A stretch of DNA of 64,000 bases from Larix kaempferi (Eukaryota; Streptophyta; Pinopsida; Pinales; Pinaceae). Below the pieces are notes generated by a model. The model was not told the origin of the DNA, ran no database searches, and saw nothing but the letters and a program-made list of their open reading frames with translations. Both the position numbers and the translations under genes were made by a program. The stretch covers positions 18,586,501-18,650,500 of the forward strand of contig BSBM01000643.1 of NCBI GenBank assembly GCA_027924585.1, in the 5' to 3' direction. Below, piece after piece: positions 47,346 to 61,100 of the stretch. Numbering within the stretch: the stretch's first letter is position 1; each line of letters opens with the position of its first letter.

Positions 47346-48149
47346 TCATAAGTTGTAGCATTTGAAAACAAAGAAAACTACTTTGAAGGATTTAAAGTCG
47401 CACTAAACAATATCTTCCAAATACCCATAGTATCAATTTTCTGAGAGTTTTGGATGTCTGTCACTTCTAGTGGAAACATTGGTCACCTCAAAGACTACAG
47501 ATATCCCACAATATGATGTGTTCTTCATTTCATCCAACTTTTTGATGCGAAATTTACTACCATTGCACCACATAGCCTTATGGTGTTTTACCTACAACAA
47601 GCCATACACGTAAAGGTTACATCATGATCAATTGATGATTAAGTGCATGTTTATGCCCTGCAGGGAAAAAAATCAACGTGTACATCAATGTATTTGCAAA
47701 ATAAATAAATAGTATGGCTGATTAATATGATTTCCTGCTTATCTTTTAAACCATATGCTAAATCAATTTCCCTTTGTGTAAGATTGGTATCTCCATTGTG
47801 ATGAGCTGCTTTAACTAATGAAGCCACACCTTCCCATGATATTCCATGACCATATTGTTCACATTATTCAATCCACACCTTCATACAGTCAAGATTGTTT
47901 GCGATGTATAAATGAAGTGCATCCCACTCTTGACCAACTACTTGATGAAACTAAAATTAAAATTCAATACAAATGTTTATTCACTTAACACAGTATACAC
48001 TTTTAATTGATGCATATTGAATATTAAAAATAGAATAAGTATGATATATACATAAAAATAAACAATCAAATGTATTATATTAATTAATCTCCACTAGCTA
48101 ATAAATACCTTTCACCTTCCTTGATATACCTTTCCCCTTGAGGTACTCC

Positions 48150-51100
48150 CCTTCGAAATTATTATTGGATTTTGGATTAGAAATGCGGCCTAAATTGAGC
48201 TTTGACGCTAATTTAGGAAGATATTCACTAATATACATCATGTTTTGGTATACCATATATCCCTCCACCATATAACCCTCAGGATGTGCTCATTGTCTAA
48301 CCAAAACCTTCAAAAATTCGAGTGCCTCTCAACCATCCACATGGACCTTGAGTGTACAGGTCCACACAATTCAATCTCTTCAACTTGGTGTATGAGGTAG
48401 TGTTATTGTGCATTGAAAAATGTCGAAGGTAGATGCTTCTGCAATTCACACATGAGACAAGGAATTTCTCTCCTCCAATACTTGATATCTTCTTTACGGA
48501 TTTCTTTAGATGACAACCATCTACAAGTGATGCAAACCAATCACAAGATTTAATAAAAAAACATTATATTACATAACAATTAGTGCACAAAAATAAAATA
48601 TAAGTTCTACAATGAATTAAACAAACACTAAGAGCATGCAAAAAATCGCTACTTACCTCATGTATTTCCCAAGATTATATATAACTTGTTTGACATTGTT
48701 GTCAAAGTTGTCCGGGAGAGAGAGAGGTAGAACATGTTGTAACAATATACAAATTGTTTCATTTTTTTTACAAAAAGTAGACAAACAAAATACCAAAAAT
48801 ATGCACTAGAATAAAAAATTATAGCAATTATATGCATACCATAATAAATACCTTCATGAATATATGCCAATCATGCGTTTTCACCCTCGAAAATCACCTT
48901 TCTTTGTTATGATATTCTTCATGTTCGAACAAAATCCGATGGGAAATTTAATTTTTCACATGACTTCTTTTACAACATTACTTTGTTGCTCCGTTAACAT
49001 CCATGGAAGTGAGTTTATACTAATTTGGTCTCCGTTTCTATGAAATTGAATGAAGTCTTTCATTGCATGGTTGGATTCTTGAATGTCGTTGCAAATTTTG
49101 ACATTTTTTTCTTTCTCACTCTTTCGATCCATTATTTGCCATAACGTTTCAGTCACATTATTTCAGATATGCATTGTATCAAACATATGAGAAATTTTCA
49201 GGTACTCATAGTAGGGAAACCTACTAAATTGTTTAGGATAACTTTTCATTCCTCGTGGAAGCCCATTGATGCCTTCATGATCACGATGGCCATCATGAAT
49301 CATAGTTTATAAAGAAATTACAGAAATCAATGTCAATTACAGTAAACAACACACAATAATAAAAAATTCATAACATTTCATATACGATGATAGATAGACA
49401 ATTTGATCTGTAATTACCTTGATGATTTCTATTATATTGCAAATTCCATAGGTGAGGTGTCATTCTCTGTAGTTTTAATGGAGTATCTTGCTTCACATTA
49501 AATAGATGTTTTTTGGTAGTTCAATACCTATGATTCTTAGAGAGGAAGTGCCTATACTCATCAAACACCTCATTTCCTAAACTTTTTGAATGATGCGATT
49601 TGATCTTAGGACCACAAACTGGACATGCAAATTTTCCCTTTGTCTGAAGACCTACATAAAGAGATGGATTAACTATGTGCATTATAATTATATATAAAAT
49701 GAATAGATTATTTAAAAAAACATGCGTGCATAATATATTAACTAGTTCATAAAAATAAATGCAATTAAAGTGGAACTTATAAATACAAACCACAAAATGG
49801 GTTAACCCTGGGGATCATGTATTGTCCATACAAGCATTGCATGGAATTGAAATTTCCTTTGTCGTATTGGTCTAGATACATCATACATAGTGATTCCATT
49901 CCATAACTTTACTACCTCGTCAATAAGAGGTTCGATATATACATTCATATCTTTAACTTGGTACTTACCTGATTGATTTGAACATATAAAATATATAATT
50001 ATTACATCCATTTAGATATGTAAACCATACAGAAGATAAAAATAAAAAATATATATATGACATTATGCAACAAAATACGACAAATGAGATACCACTACAT
50101 TAAAAAAAAGAGTTGTAGACACATACCTAGAATAATCATTGACAACAATATGTGCTCCCTCTTTATTAACAACCATGGAGGAATGTTATTCTCGATAAAA
50201 AAAATAGGCCACGCCGATTAAATGGATTTCATCACTGCAAATGGATTGACACCATCTGCTGCCAAAGAAATCCTAAGATTACGAGGTTCTTCTTTAAAGT
50301 GAGGCCAATTTTTCTCCATCTCTCTAAATGCATACCCATCTGCAGGAATTCGAATAATGTCATCTTGACTTCTGTTCCATGCATGGTAATCCATAAATTG
50401 CGCTATGTTTTTGCACCTGAACATTCCTTGTAAACATGGAATAATGGGAATATAACGAAGAACCTTGTGAGGCACCTTTTTTGTTACTTGATATGTTCGA
50501 TATCTACTGATATGACATTCCATACATTCTATTTCAAATTCATGATGATTATAATATATAACATGGTCATCGAGGCATGCATCAATTGCTTCATACTGCA
50601 TTCCAATTTCTTTCATGATAGCAGATAAATCTCGATATGTGCAAGGTAAAATATTTGACGGTGGTAACAAAAATTCAACTATCAAGCTACAACAAATTAA
50701 AATAAAAAACTAGTTAATATAATATATAAATAATTTTAATGAAACACATTTCATCCATATTAATTTTACTTATGGATTAACAATAAAATTATTAGATGAA
50801 CTAGACTGATAACCTTTTGCACAATCATATATATGTGATGAAATATATTACATACCTTAATATCCGTTTGACTAATGTGTTTGAAAGACCATTCATAACC
50901 TTCAAGTTCATTATCAACAATATAGCAGAGAGAAGATTTGTATTGTAGCCCTCATAAAGGGGTTTGTATGCCTTCTCAAGAAGAGGTAAATCATGAACAT
51001 CATCAAAGTTATCATTTTCATGATCATGATCATGATCATCCATTCTAACATTAAATGTATCATGGATCGATTTATTTGTACCATCATCTTCAACTATGTT

Positions 51101-51520
51101 ATCAGTATGATCATATTCTTCAATATGATCATTAACTTGTTCTCCATTATGCATAGCTCCATGTTCCTCCAGTACTTGTTCTCAAAGCACATCCTCAGGG
51201 AGATATGTCGTAGTAGGTATTTCCTTTATAATTACATGAAACCATCAATAGATATTAGTTAATACAAGAAATATTAAAACGATACATATATTTACAAAAA
51301 CGATCAATATAAAGACATATATAATGTAAAACCTACCAATGGACGATATTCATGTCCCCCATCAGCGTGTCCATGTTCCCTACAATTTTTTCTTACTGTT
51401 GTGATCTTTATTATTCTCCTTTTAAAGCCTCTCCATTGACTACATGGACAATAACATTTCCCATCACCCTTTCTTTTCAGTCCATCCCACAATTTAACAA
51501 GCAATTGCGATTTTGTTCTT
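48150..51520 (-). pseudogene. CACTA (En/Spm) TNP2-type transposase, degenerate, multi-segment
   Basis: Segments on the minus strand in order: 51504-51304, Cys/His-rich transposase-associated domain (CYCPCSQW, REHGHADGGHEYRPL); 51154-50825, acidic linker then LPLLEKAYKPLYEGYNTNLL; 50685-50218, TNP2 core (PHKVLRYIPIIPCLQGMFRC, FMDYHAWNRSQDDIIRIPAD, RNLRISLAADGVNPFAV); 50011-49802 (YIEPLIDEVVKLWNGI); 49793-49521 (TKGKFACPVCGPKIKSHHSK); about 49310-48950 (HMFDTMHI, ending WMLTEQQSNVVKEV); about 48500-48150, DUF4218-like (IPCLMCELQKHLPSTFFN, VEEIELCGPVHSRSM). TNP2 transposases cut and paste elements with CACTA termini. The segments are separated by intron-like AT-rich gaps, frameshifts and stops, so this copy cannot act. 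I did not find the CACTA terminal repeats. Confidence 0.88.
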
Positions 51521-54400
51521 ATGGATGAGGAATATTGTTATGTGACATTTTCTCATAAAGAGCTTAACTGAAGATTATCGATCTTAAAAAATCGATCTCC
51601 ACACTTCACTATTTTTAATCAAAGTAAAAATTGAAAAGTATTTATGGTAAGGAGAAGTCTTTTTCTTTTCCAAAAGTGAAATAAACACTAAGTACCCCTA
51701 ACAATTTTTCAAATTGACCAAAAGACTAAATGCACTCTTTTATGCAATCCAACAAAAATGAAAATAACACACTAATCTAAAAATGTGTTTTTATTTTTCT
51801 TTTCAACTTAAGAAAACCTACGAGCAAAAAAATCCAAAGACGGATTTATGTTTCAAATGTAATAACTCTAATTGTGAAATAATAATAAAAATAAGTGGAG
51901 ATAAAATAAAAAGTGCAAGATCTTTCACTAACTTTGAAATACTTTGAGAAGGCTTAAAAGTACTTAAAATTTCCAAGGAAATTATCAATGACTTCTGACA
52001 ATCAAGAAAATATAAGCAAATAACAATCCTTTAGATTTTCCAAAGATCTTTCAAACAATCATTCCAAAGCATAAAAACTCTTTACACCAATTCCAAATAA
52101 TGTGTTCGAAATGGAGATAATAACAAATTTTGATTTTCTAACTAATGCACTCAATGGATATGAGAATTATACCACTCTTTCAACCTATGTTCAGATAACT
52201 AGAGAATTTATGCTACTGCAATATTTAATGAATTGAAAATTCTTGAAAAATGTAATCACCCAAGATCTCAAACAACACATAAAATCACACAAGTGGAAAC
52301 AAACAAGTAGTGAAAGCACATGATTATGAATCAATCTAGATCAACATTCAAAGAAGCCAATAATAAACATTATAAATACAATAAGTTTATGGAAATAATT
52401 TGTATTAGATGTAATAACATAAAGTACAAAGAGAGAGGTGTTCCAACCAATGCTTTGATGTCATAACTCCCTTCCAACAATCCTAGCCTCAAAGGATCAA
52501 AGCCTAGCCTCCTTATCAATGAAAAGGATCTCCTAGAAAAATTCCACCAGCATGTAGGTACTCTATCCTTCCTCCCTTAACAATGGAGAGGGGGTTCACA
52601 TATATAGGCCAAAAGGGATATGAGAGGTTGAGGATTTAGGGGAGAGGCTTAAGGGATCATCCATCTAGGTAAGGGGATTGAATGCCACTTTCCTAGATAT
52701 GTAGGGATAATCCTCCACGCCATCCAAGATTCGAGAAGTCACTCGACGATTCTCTTTATCCATTTTAACCAAAAGCGATGCACTTTTCACAAGGACAACT
52801 CACGCCATTCGAAGGGTTACACATCTTGTGCAAGGGTAGAAGGCATCACCGATGCACTCTACTAAGGTGCAAAGTGTGTCACCTTAAGTCTGATGCACCT
52901 TGCCAAAGATCAGGGTGCGTTGATGTGACAACAAAAAGTTAAAGGGATAAAAAACAACTTCTTCTTTTGGTCTTTCGGCCCAGGTACTTTAGGAATTAAG
53001 GAATGTAGAGGACACATAACTCATGATGATGAGATTTTGGTGTAACAAAAATGAAGACAAGTCGAAAACTTGATCGATGCTTATTGTCAAGATGTTGGAC
53101 GTCGAGAACCATCACGAAAAGAAATTTTAAAGAGATGATCATCCAAAGCGATGAAGACAAGTCAAAAAATTGATTGATGCTTATTGTCAAGATGGTGATC
53201 AATCCTGTCCCTTTGAATTGAAGCATTCGACCTATATTCGGTGACTCATCAGTCCAGTTTGATGCCATCTGTTGTCAATCAAAGAAGCTAGTTGACCATG
53301 CAATCCAATTCAATTGATTCAATTGTATCTCTTTCTTTATATTATAATACTATATCAACCTACATTTTGAAGTTTGAATTCCAGAAGATATCCATCGACT
53401 GCCATATGCTTATCGACTAACAATTTTTATTTTGTCAAAGTACACAGCCGTCATCTAGGGAAACCAATCAATAAAGTTTGTCATCGACTAGTATGATGTC
53501 GATCAGTGTAGACGACCATGAAATAAATTGAATTCTATATTGTTGCTTGTCGAGGGGGACTAAGGGAACGAGTGTCCTAATTTAGAATACCATTGACTCA
53601 TTGACATATTGCTTTATGTTCATGGTATATTTTAAAAATTGATATTATTTGTAATAAGGTCTTTTTTGGTTGAGGTAATATATGGTCTTACATCGACGAA
53701 GTTACAAGTGTTTGGTAGATGTCAAAGTTTTGTTCTAAGTTCATTTTGGTCTGTCTGTCAAAAGATTGAGGTGGTCAACCTCTCTAGTCGATGTTATTAA
53801 AAGTTGGTCAATTGTAGGGTTGATTGGTCGACGTAATAAAATTCGATAGGTTGATAAAATGTATGTGGTCAAGTCATTACTATGAATTTACTTTAAACTT
53901 TTGAGTTGAGAGGGGGTGAAGCGTGAGTCTTGTTAAGGAAGGCAATCCCCTCTTCCTTGTCATTGAGTTGGTATCTAGCGGACTTGTCAAGTTGATTCGA
54001 GTCAGTCTTGTTGGCCAAAACCATGTTCGCAAGTAGTTGGTCCTGACCTTGATCAATGATACATGTACCGAGCATACATATTTTATACTTGCAGGAATCT
54101 CAAGACAAAATGAGTCAACGAAGATCACATTCAAGCATAAACAATTTACATTGCACATCAATGAGTTTAATGAAAAAATGATGACACAAAGAACAATTGA
54201 ATTGCTTGAGTCCCCCCAGTTGTTGGCAGGCAGTTTGGTAAGAAAGAATCGCAGCATCGTCGATGATGCGACACATCAGAAGAGGTCACAGAAGGAAGAA
54301 GGCTACATTACTTTATGTATTTTTGAGTCGATTGTACTGCAGAATGCAGTTTTTGGGTTGTTGGACTATATGATATGTAATTTTGGGCTAATTGTACAGC
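51521..54400. other. Non-genic spacer right of the CACTA element
   Basis: No supported gene. The first part is AT-rich. 53048-53196 holds a direct repeat of about 46 bp (AAGACAAGTCGAAAACTTGA / AAGACAAGTCAAAAAATTGA, each followed by GATGCTTATTGTCAAGATG). Short open frames have no motifs. Parts may be solo-LTR remnants. Confidence 0.5.
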
Positions 54401-54411
54401 AGTAGGCGGGT

Positions 54412-54473
54412 TTTTGGGTCATTTGAATGCGTCAGTTAGATTTTGGGTCATTTGTCCAAGTGTCAGTTAGGAA
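54412..54473. repeat. Short imperfect tandem repeat
   Basis: TTTGGGTCATTTG, about 10 bases, then GTCAGTTAG occurs twice in a row (about 54413-54442 and 54443-54470). Confidence 0.6.
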
Positions 54474-54899
54474 GTTGTTACTAAGTGGACAAGCATTGTA
54501 AAGGCAGAATCCTATGTATAGACATGAGTTGTAAGGGTTGAGGCATGGGATCGGACGGGAAGTACGGATCTTTGGATGTTGATTTTGCACATCTTTGAGT
54601 CTGTATGTGAGATCAAGAGATATTGCTGAGATCTGGTTTTGCGGAGATGTTGTATCATGGTTTCTGCTGAAGTAATATGACATGATGGAACTGTTTGGTG
54701 AAATTCCCTGTGTACCTTTTGTTGTCATGATAATGCATGTTGCGATTCACAATTGATGTTATGATTTCTTGCTGTAGTTGATACTTTAATGTTATACGTG
54801 TCGCAATGAACGCCTCTATTTAATGCTATGAATATGAATGATGTTAAACTTGAATGCATAGATTTGTCTTGAATGTTGTGATAAGTTAAGTAAGTGTTG

Positions 54900-55620
54900 C
54901 CGCAATCATCCTCCATTCGACAGAAACATGGTTCTATCCATTCTCCCTTGATAGCCTTGGGTGAGACCTCATCTGCTCTACAGGTGTTGCCAAACAGGAT
55001 AAAACCTGTCTAGGCCAGTGCTCAGGGAGATCGCAGTGGTTTGGTGTCGACAGTGATGGGAACCCTTGTCGACTAGGTTTGAGTCAACAAATGGTTCTGT
55101 TGCAGGGATCTGTTGGTTGTGGATCCTGATCTCCAGATTCATAGATATTATTATTCAGCCGTGTCTGTACCCTAGGTTTGGTTATGATCCTGGCACGATC
55201 CCCAGGGGGTCCAAGGGAGTGGTTGCGCTCCCCCGGCCGGGGGGTGTGGGGGCCAGCGGCCCCCCGTCGGGGTTTCGGGGGAAATGCCCCCAAGGAAACT
55301 TTTTGGGGCTGTTTTCACCACCAGTTTTTAGGCCCATGGTTTTGGGTAACCCGTGGTATTTTACCATTGTATTTTCCTTATAAAAGAAAGACATCGTAAT
55401 ATGGCTAGGGTTGATGTATTAGGTTTTATGCATTGTAAAGATCTCTAACATCAACAGAGAGACTATGAGACAGTGAGAGGAAGTGCAGCAGTTGTGCTAT
55501 AGGTTGTATCCCTTCACTTTCCTGGATGGAATAATAATAAGGACTGGAAACTTCAGTGTGGACATAGCCCATCTTGGGGTGAACCACGATATATCTATGT
55601 CTCTCTTGTAATGTGTGTGT
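54900..55620 (+). repeat. LTR-like sequence with GC-rich island, TATA box and U5-type end
   Basis: Contains TTGGGTGAGACCTCATCTGC (about 54957), a very GC-rich block (55195-55290), CCTTATAAAAG (about 55376-55386) as a probable TATA box, and GTGGACATAGCCC then GGGGTGAACCACG (55558-55588), the same type of LTR-end phrase found at 46366-46400. No primer site follows and no partner LTR is present in the window, so this is likely a solo or truncated LTR. Superfamily is not determined. Confidence 0.5.
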
Positions 55621-55682
55621 GATTATATTTACATTTCTGTTTATTTTTATTGCTCTACGATCCTATTTTTATAACAGGACCA

Positions 55683-56674
55683 TGTGCGAAGTGAAAGGAG
55701 GATATGTTGTGGCATCCGACACAACCGGAGATACTGAGCTGGTTTTGTTACATCGTAATTTTCCACCCTGTGAGCATCAGCATTATTTGGCCTGTAGGAT
55801 CCATTTCAATGATTCAGATCCATTTTTATCCTTTAGTGATACCAATTTGCCCTATTTTATTCCTACCTGCATGTTGCATCACTATAGCATGCGTACCTGC
55901 GAGTTGCATCATTATAGCCCGCGGGTATCAAGTAAAATGGTAAAAACCACTATTAATTACTTTTTACTCCCAAAAAATGGTCATTGGGTGACCTTTGGCT
56001 CTCCATCTGCCCAAGTAACATCTCGATGTGTCCTTTCACCTACCTTTGAGAGGACTATATATTGAGCACATATGGCTTATGGACGGGAGAAAGAAGAGAA
56101 TAGTAAAGGAACTCTAGTGGATTTTTTCCCTATCTTGAGTTTGCACTCATTGATCCTTGTAGTTGTGGACCATTTATGTTCACCTTCCAAACTTCTTTTT
56201 AGTTTGAGTTTTCCATTCATGGAGGATTGAAGTGGTGGAGGCACAAGTGGATTGATCTAGATCTTGGTTCAGATTGGTTGCCGGCAAGAGGTCGTATCAC
56301 TTTGTACTTCTTCTTGTTCATTAATAGAAATGCTCATATTCTCATCCATTCATGGTGTGAATGTTGTTTATTATGCATTGGGTTACATTTGCTTATTATT
56401 CCAGGGACCATTGTTATTGATAATGCTAATGTCAATTATATATTATTTGTACTTGTTGGATATTGGCTGTCAAGACTAATTTGCAGATTACAAGTGCACA
56501 GATTGAAAGCTCCAACGAGGATCTACATCAAACGTTTGGATCAAGGTTGGTTACATTTCTCCATTATCTTAACATTGTCATTTATAATAGCATTGCTTTG
56601 AGAATTGAGTAGATTTCTGGTAGTCATCTGTTTGTTGTGGTATTCCCAAGCCATAGTGAGTTTTCTCCAATACA
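55683..56674 (+). repeat. Probable 5' LTR end of the third (Tat-like) Gypsy element
   Basis: The stretch ends in TCCAATACA at 56674, five bases before a Tat-type primer site. The left limit is a guess: TGTGCGAAGTG at 55683 is a possible TG start immediately after the preceding LTR-like sequence. Open frames inside have no motifs. No 3' copy is available because the window ends inside the element. Confidence 0.4.
55863..55924. repeat. Imperfect 30-bp tandem duplication
   Basis: TACCTGCATGTTGCATCACT continuing ATAGCATGCG is followed by TACCTGCGAGTTGCATCATT continuing ATAGCCCGCG. Confidence 0.75.
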
Positions 56675-56678
56675 GAAA

Positions 56679-56696
56679 TGGCGAATCTGCTGGGGA
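56679..56696 (+). other. Primer-binding site of Tat/Ogre type
   Basis: TGGCGAATCTGCTGGGGA closely matches the TGGCGACTCTGCTGGGGA-like site I know from plant Tat-lineage Gypsy elements; one base differs. It marks the start of the internal region of the third element. Confidence 0.65.
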
Positions 56697-58196
56697 AAAC
56701 ATCCATGTTTGGGAAATTTTTTGAGCATTAGTCCATAATTATAGTTGTTGTTTATCAAAGCTCTGTGTCACTGATTGGCCGTTAAGATACACTATAGAAA
56801 AATTGCTTTTTCTAAGCCTCTGGACTCTTTATTTGCCCATTTGCCTTTCTTCACCCACGGGCTAGCTTAGCTCAGATCGCGTATACCCGCTTCTATTTAC
56901 ACTACTACTTGCGGGTACCCGCAGGTATTCCTTTGATAGTAGCGTGTAACTCCGACTTTTGTTGGTTTATGGCTGTCGGTTGTTGCTGGGTGAGTTTGGT
57001 TGGTTCTTGAGTCTTTGTTGGCCTCTCTCTTAACTGTTTCATGCCTTGGTTGTGACCAGATCTCTTCGTTTCTCTTAGTTGACCCTTCTTGGTTTTTTAC
57101 CAATCTTTGGTTTTAGCCTCTTGGTTTCTTCCTTTTGAGCTCATTCCTTTGGCTGAGTCTTGTTGTTTAGGATCTGCTGGGTTGTCTTAGTGATCTTCTC
57201 AGCACTTCAGTGATTGAATAGTAGGATTTTGCTTGCATTTTTTCATTCCATTTATTTTGAAAATATACATTTAGGTTTTTGCATTTTCCTTCGTGTTTAT
57301 AAGCGAAAATACAAAAATATTTTATTTCCATGTACTGCATTTTGCATTGAGTGCTTGTTGCCTTCATTTTAGGTTCTGCTTGTGCATCGAAAAGATAAAA
57401 GATTGCATCTTTATTTCAGAATTGTTGGTTGATTTTGCATATTAATGACATTGTTTTATTGGATAGATGAGTCTAGGATGGGACGATTTTGCATACTATT
57501 GAGTCTACACATCACTAGTTTCACGATCATATATCTTAAGTAATCACAGCCACTAAAATTAACGCTTAATCATAAAATTGATTAGATTGATTTTATTTAT
57601 AGGGTACACCAACTAGCATAGGTTTAGAGTCTTGGAATAGATCATTGTGAGTTAACAATCCAAGACTACTAGACAAAACATTAGGAGTCTGAACAGGGAG
57701 TGGAGGAATCCATGGTATAGATAGATGTTCTCAGGAATCTCTACTCAATGCAGAGTTAAGCATGAGGTCACGGGAGGTTGGTTGAGGAGATATCCCTCTG
57801 ATACCGGTTGAACGTGGGAGATATATCCAGGATTTGTTCGTATCTGGGGGTATTGGAGGTTCATCCTCTTGTGCTTCGGGCTTAGCTAACCTGCCCATAC
57901 AACGGGTCCAACCTGCGACTGTCCCCCTGAGCATTGGTTATATTGTGGTGAACATAGTTTCCTTACCTAGGTACCGCACAGGGTACTTGCAGTGGTTATG
58001 ATGTTTGTGTCCTGAGTCAAATAGGGATTGGACAGCACAGTTGTGTTTGTTCAGTTGACTTGACCCTGTCGACACAGTGAAGCCTGGGTGTCACTATAAA
58101 TGATTATGTTACCTTTTGCTATAGTTTTGGAGTCTCAAGCCTATCCTAGGTGAAACATACCGGCTCTAGTGTCAGGAGCTCATTTAACCACTCTGT
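56697..58196 (+). other. Long untranslated leader of the third Gypsy element
   Basis: About 1.5 kb with no coding content between the primer site and the gag frame. It includes GCGGGTACCCGC, a 12-bp palindrome at about 56913-56924. Long leaders are common in Tat-lineage elements. Confidence 0.5.
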
Positions 58197-61100
58197 ATGT
58201 CTGCTCTTGGTTGTAGTTTCTCTAGGTGTGTGCTTTTGATTTACTATTTTTTGATCGATAGTTGGCCTTTAGGGGACGTTGTGACTCTCTCCGGAGATAA
58301 CGTGGCGCGGAGCCCTACTCTCTGTCGGTCCCATTGTTTGGCTGGTTTAAAGCCACTCGAGGATACACGTTGTATTGCTAGAGCACGTCGGAGGGCTCCC
58401 TCTGATCCTTCGGATTCATATGAGACTTATGTAGAAGATTACATGGCTGCACATGCCGATATTGGGAAAGACCCTTCTACTCCTTCGAGTAGAGTTGACC
58501 ATACTTCCGATCCCCATACTCCTCATGAGGATTGGGGGGGTGATCCACCTGAGACTCAACCTAGTTCTATTTGGCCTAATCCACTTGACTGGGATCCGTT
58601 TGATCCTTCGAATCTGGATAATTATCTTTACGGAATGCCCGACGTACCCGAGGATGAAGGACAGGACGAGCCTTTCATTCTTTCATTTCCACGCAATTAT
58701 AGGTATGGGATGTCTAAGACACATGATGATACTGGCCCTATAATCAACCCCACCGCACTCTCTTTTGGTATGCCTAGTCATAATATTGTCTAACCTTCCA
58801 CTATGGTTGGTAGTCACGCTGGCACTACCCAAACTGTTAGCCATACTATACCCACTGGGGGCACTACCCTCGCTGGAGGCACTACGTTGTCCACCCACTC
58901 ACACAGTATGGGGACTGGTCATGTTCCTCCTAACAATGCTAATGCTAGAATACAACCACCTCCTAGGATTACTCAACCTAATCGCAATGCTGTTCGGAAT
59001 ACCACTCACCATCCACCGCCTAATACACTTGTCGCTACTCGTCAACCCAGGACTACTTTTTCACATGATACTGTTCCTCCCAACCACGGGGGTGGACATA
59101 TACTACATACTTTTGCATCCACTGCTACCACTAGAGATGCTAATGTAGGGGGTGGGAATATTTCCTATCCACATGGACATCACACCACCAACCCTGCTAC
59201 TAATCACACCAATGTTGGGGCTGGGAATACTTCTCATGCTTTTGGTTACCACACGACTGCTCAAGATAATCCTAATGCTGGGGGTGGGAACATACCATAC
59301 CATTATGGTCATTACAACATGATTCCTGCTATGAATAGTACATATATGCCCCATACTCATGGTGGAAACCCTTACTACAACACAGTCAATGCTGGCCACC
59401 AGTATCACCCACCACCCCAATATGGTGCCCAAAACATGCATATACCTACTTACTCTCAAATGGGTCATCCAGGAGGAGGTTATCAATCCTATGGCCATGG
59501 GCAAGCTTATGGACCATCAGGTCGTCATTATCAGTAGTTTAATCCTCATGGTCAAGCTTTTGGTCCATCTTATAACACAGTTCCATTTAACCAACCTTTT
59601 ATGGGGTCTTATAATCAAGCTTTCCAGCCTCAGCTCCCGTTCCTTGCACGCTTGAATCTCCTGGATCTTTTGAAGCTCACGAATGATCCGATGTGTCACA
59701 ATCCTACTTGGCCCCTAGTCCCTACCAAGCTCCCTTCGGACATTCCAAAGTTTGAAAGGAAAGGTGGTGAGGACCCGGGAGATCATGTCATGACATTTCA
59801 CCTTTGGTGCTCCTCCAACTCTTTGAATCATGATTCCATTAGGTTAGAACTATTTCAACGCACCCTCACCGGAGCAACCACAAAGTGGTATGTGGAGTTG
59901 CCTGGAAACACCAATAAGGGATTCAATGAGATTGATTTGGTTTTCTTAGACCATTTCCAGTTGCTGGTTCGTTATGATACTGGTACTGAGTTGTTATCCA
60001 CCCTCCGTTAGAATAAGGCCACACATATTTCTGACCACGTTCAAGAGTGGCGTCAACGGAAGAGATTAGTGAAAGCCAACATTCTTCCAGAGTTCCTATT
60101 GGAATGGTTCCTTAAGTCTTTACTCCCATACATTGCTAAGGATGTTTCGATGTCCGGCATTGTGACTGAGGAACAATCTATCTTGAAAGTCTACCAGTTA
60201 GATCTACTTTATTCTCATTCTGGCATTTTCTATGACATTATTCCTGATGCACCGAGAACAAGACATGATCCCATGTCAGTTCCTAGACCACATGCTGATG
60301 GCATCATGGGGTCCGCATGCACTCGCCCTGTAGACTTGGTAGCTAATCAAATGCAAAATTTGTCGCTAAACCAGTCTGCTCCCGGACAGGTTCACACCTT
60401 GTCTGCTTCAACTCCATCGTCTGATGTACACAATGTGCAATCAACGAAACCGTCGGGTAACCAGCAACCTGGTGGTAAGAAAAAGGGGAGAAATAATTGT
60501 AGGGGTGGAAACAATGAAATTAATAACAATACCAATCGTAATACTCCTCGTAAAGAGAATGCCAACCCTCCTCAAGAAGGCGGTAATGCTAGCGAGGATC
60601 GTAAACCTAGGCGTAAGGTGAAATTTCCTTGCAAGCTTTGTGGGGATGATCATCTTACTCACTTATGTTCTCGAATTGAAGAAGCATCGAAGCATTTGGC
60701 ACAGAGCCCAGCTGTGTTGAAGGATCCCCTACCTCATCACCAAAACATGGCTTCGCATGCTCCCACCACTCGTTATGGTACTAATGAAACGTCAATGTCT
60801 TCTTCCAATACTATTGGTTATGGATGTGTGAATATGGTTCAGTCGGAGGTTAGTGTTGCTACTCGTCAACGCAATTATGGTGCACCACAACCCAATTTGG
60901 GGAATGGGCCTCCCCCTCCTCTTGACAATTGCTTGCATATCGAGAAGCCTTCCATTATGTCACGGATATCGAAAGGTGTTCTTAAGTTCTCCACACATAA
61001 TCCTAATGCTCGAGCCGCCCAGAACTACTCCATCGTAGAAGATTTGGGCCAAACTCCATGTGCCATGTCGGCTCTTGAAGTTTTGCAAGCCTATCCTTCT

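Noticed and set aside
46400-52600. CACTA terminal inverted repeats
   Set aside because: I looked for CACTA/TAGTG ends around the transposase. Single matches exist, but no pair with matching sub-terminal sequence or a 3-bp target duplication.
52996-53268. Minus-strand 90-codon frame MASNWTDESPN
   Set aside because: No domain is recognisable, and it overlaps a direct repeat in spacer DNA; it may be an LTR-leader remnant but cannot be supported.
56860-56930. tRNA-like piece (GCTTAGCTCAG)
   Set aside because: Only the A-box-like phrase is present; there is no B box or cloverleaf.
59103-59504. Minus-strand frame of 133 codons
   Set aside because: It is antisense to the His/Gly-rich Gag segment, with skewed Met/Ile/Val/Ser composition and no motif.
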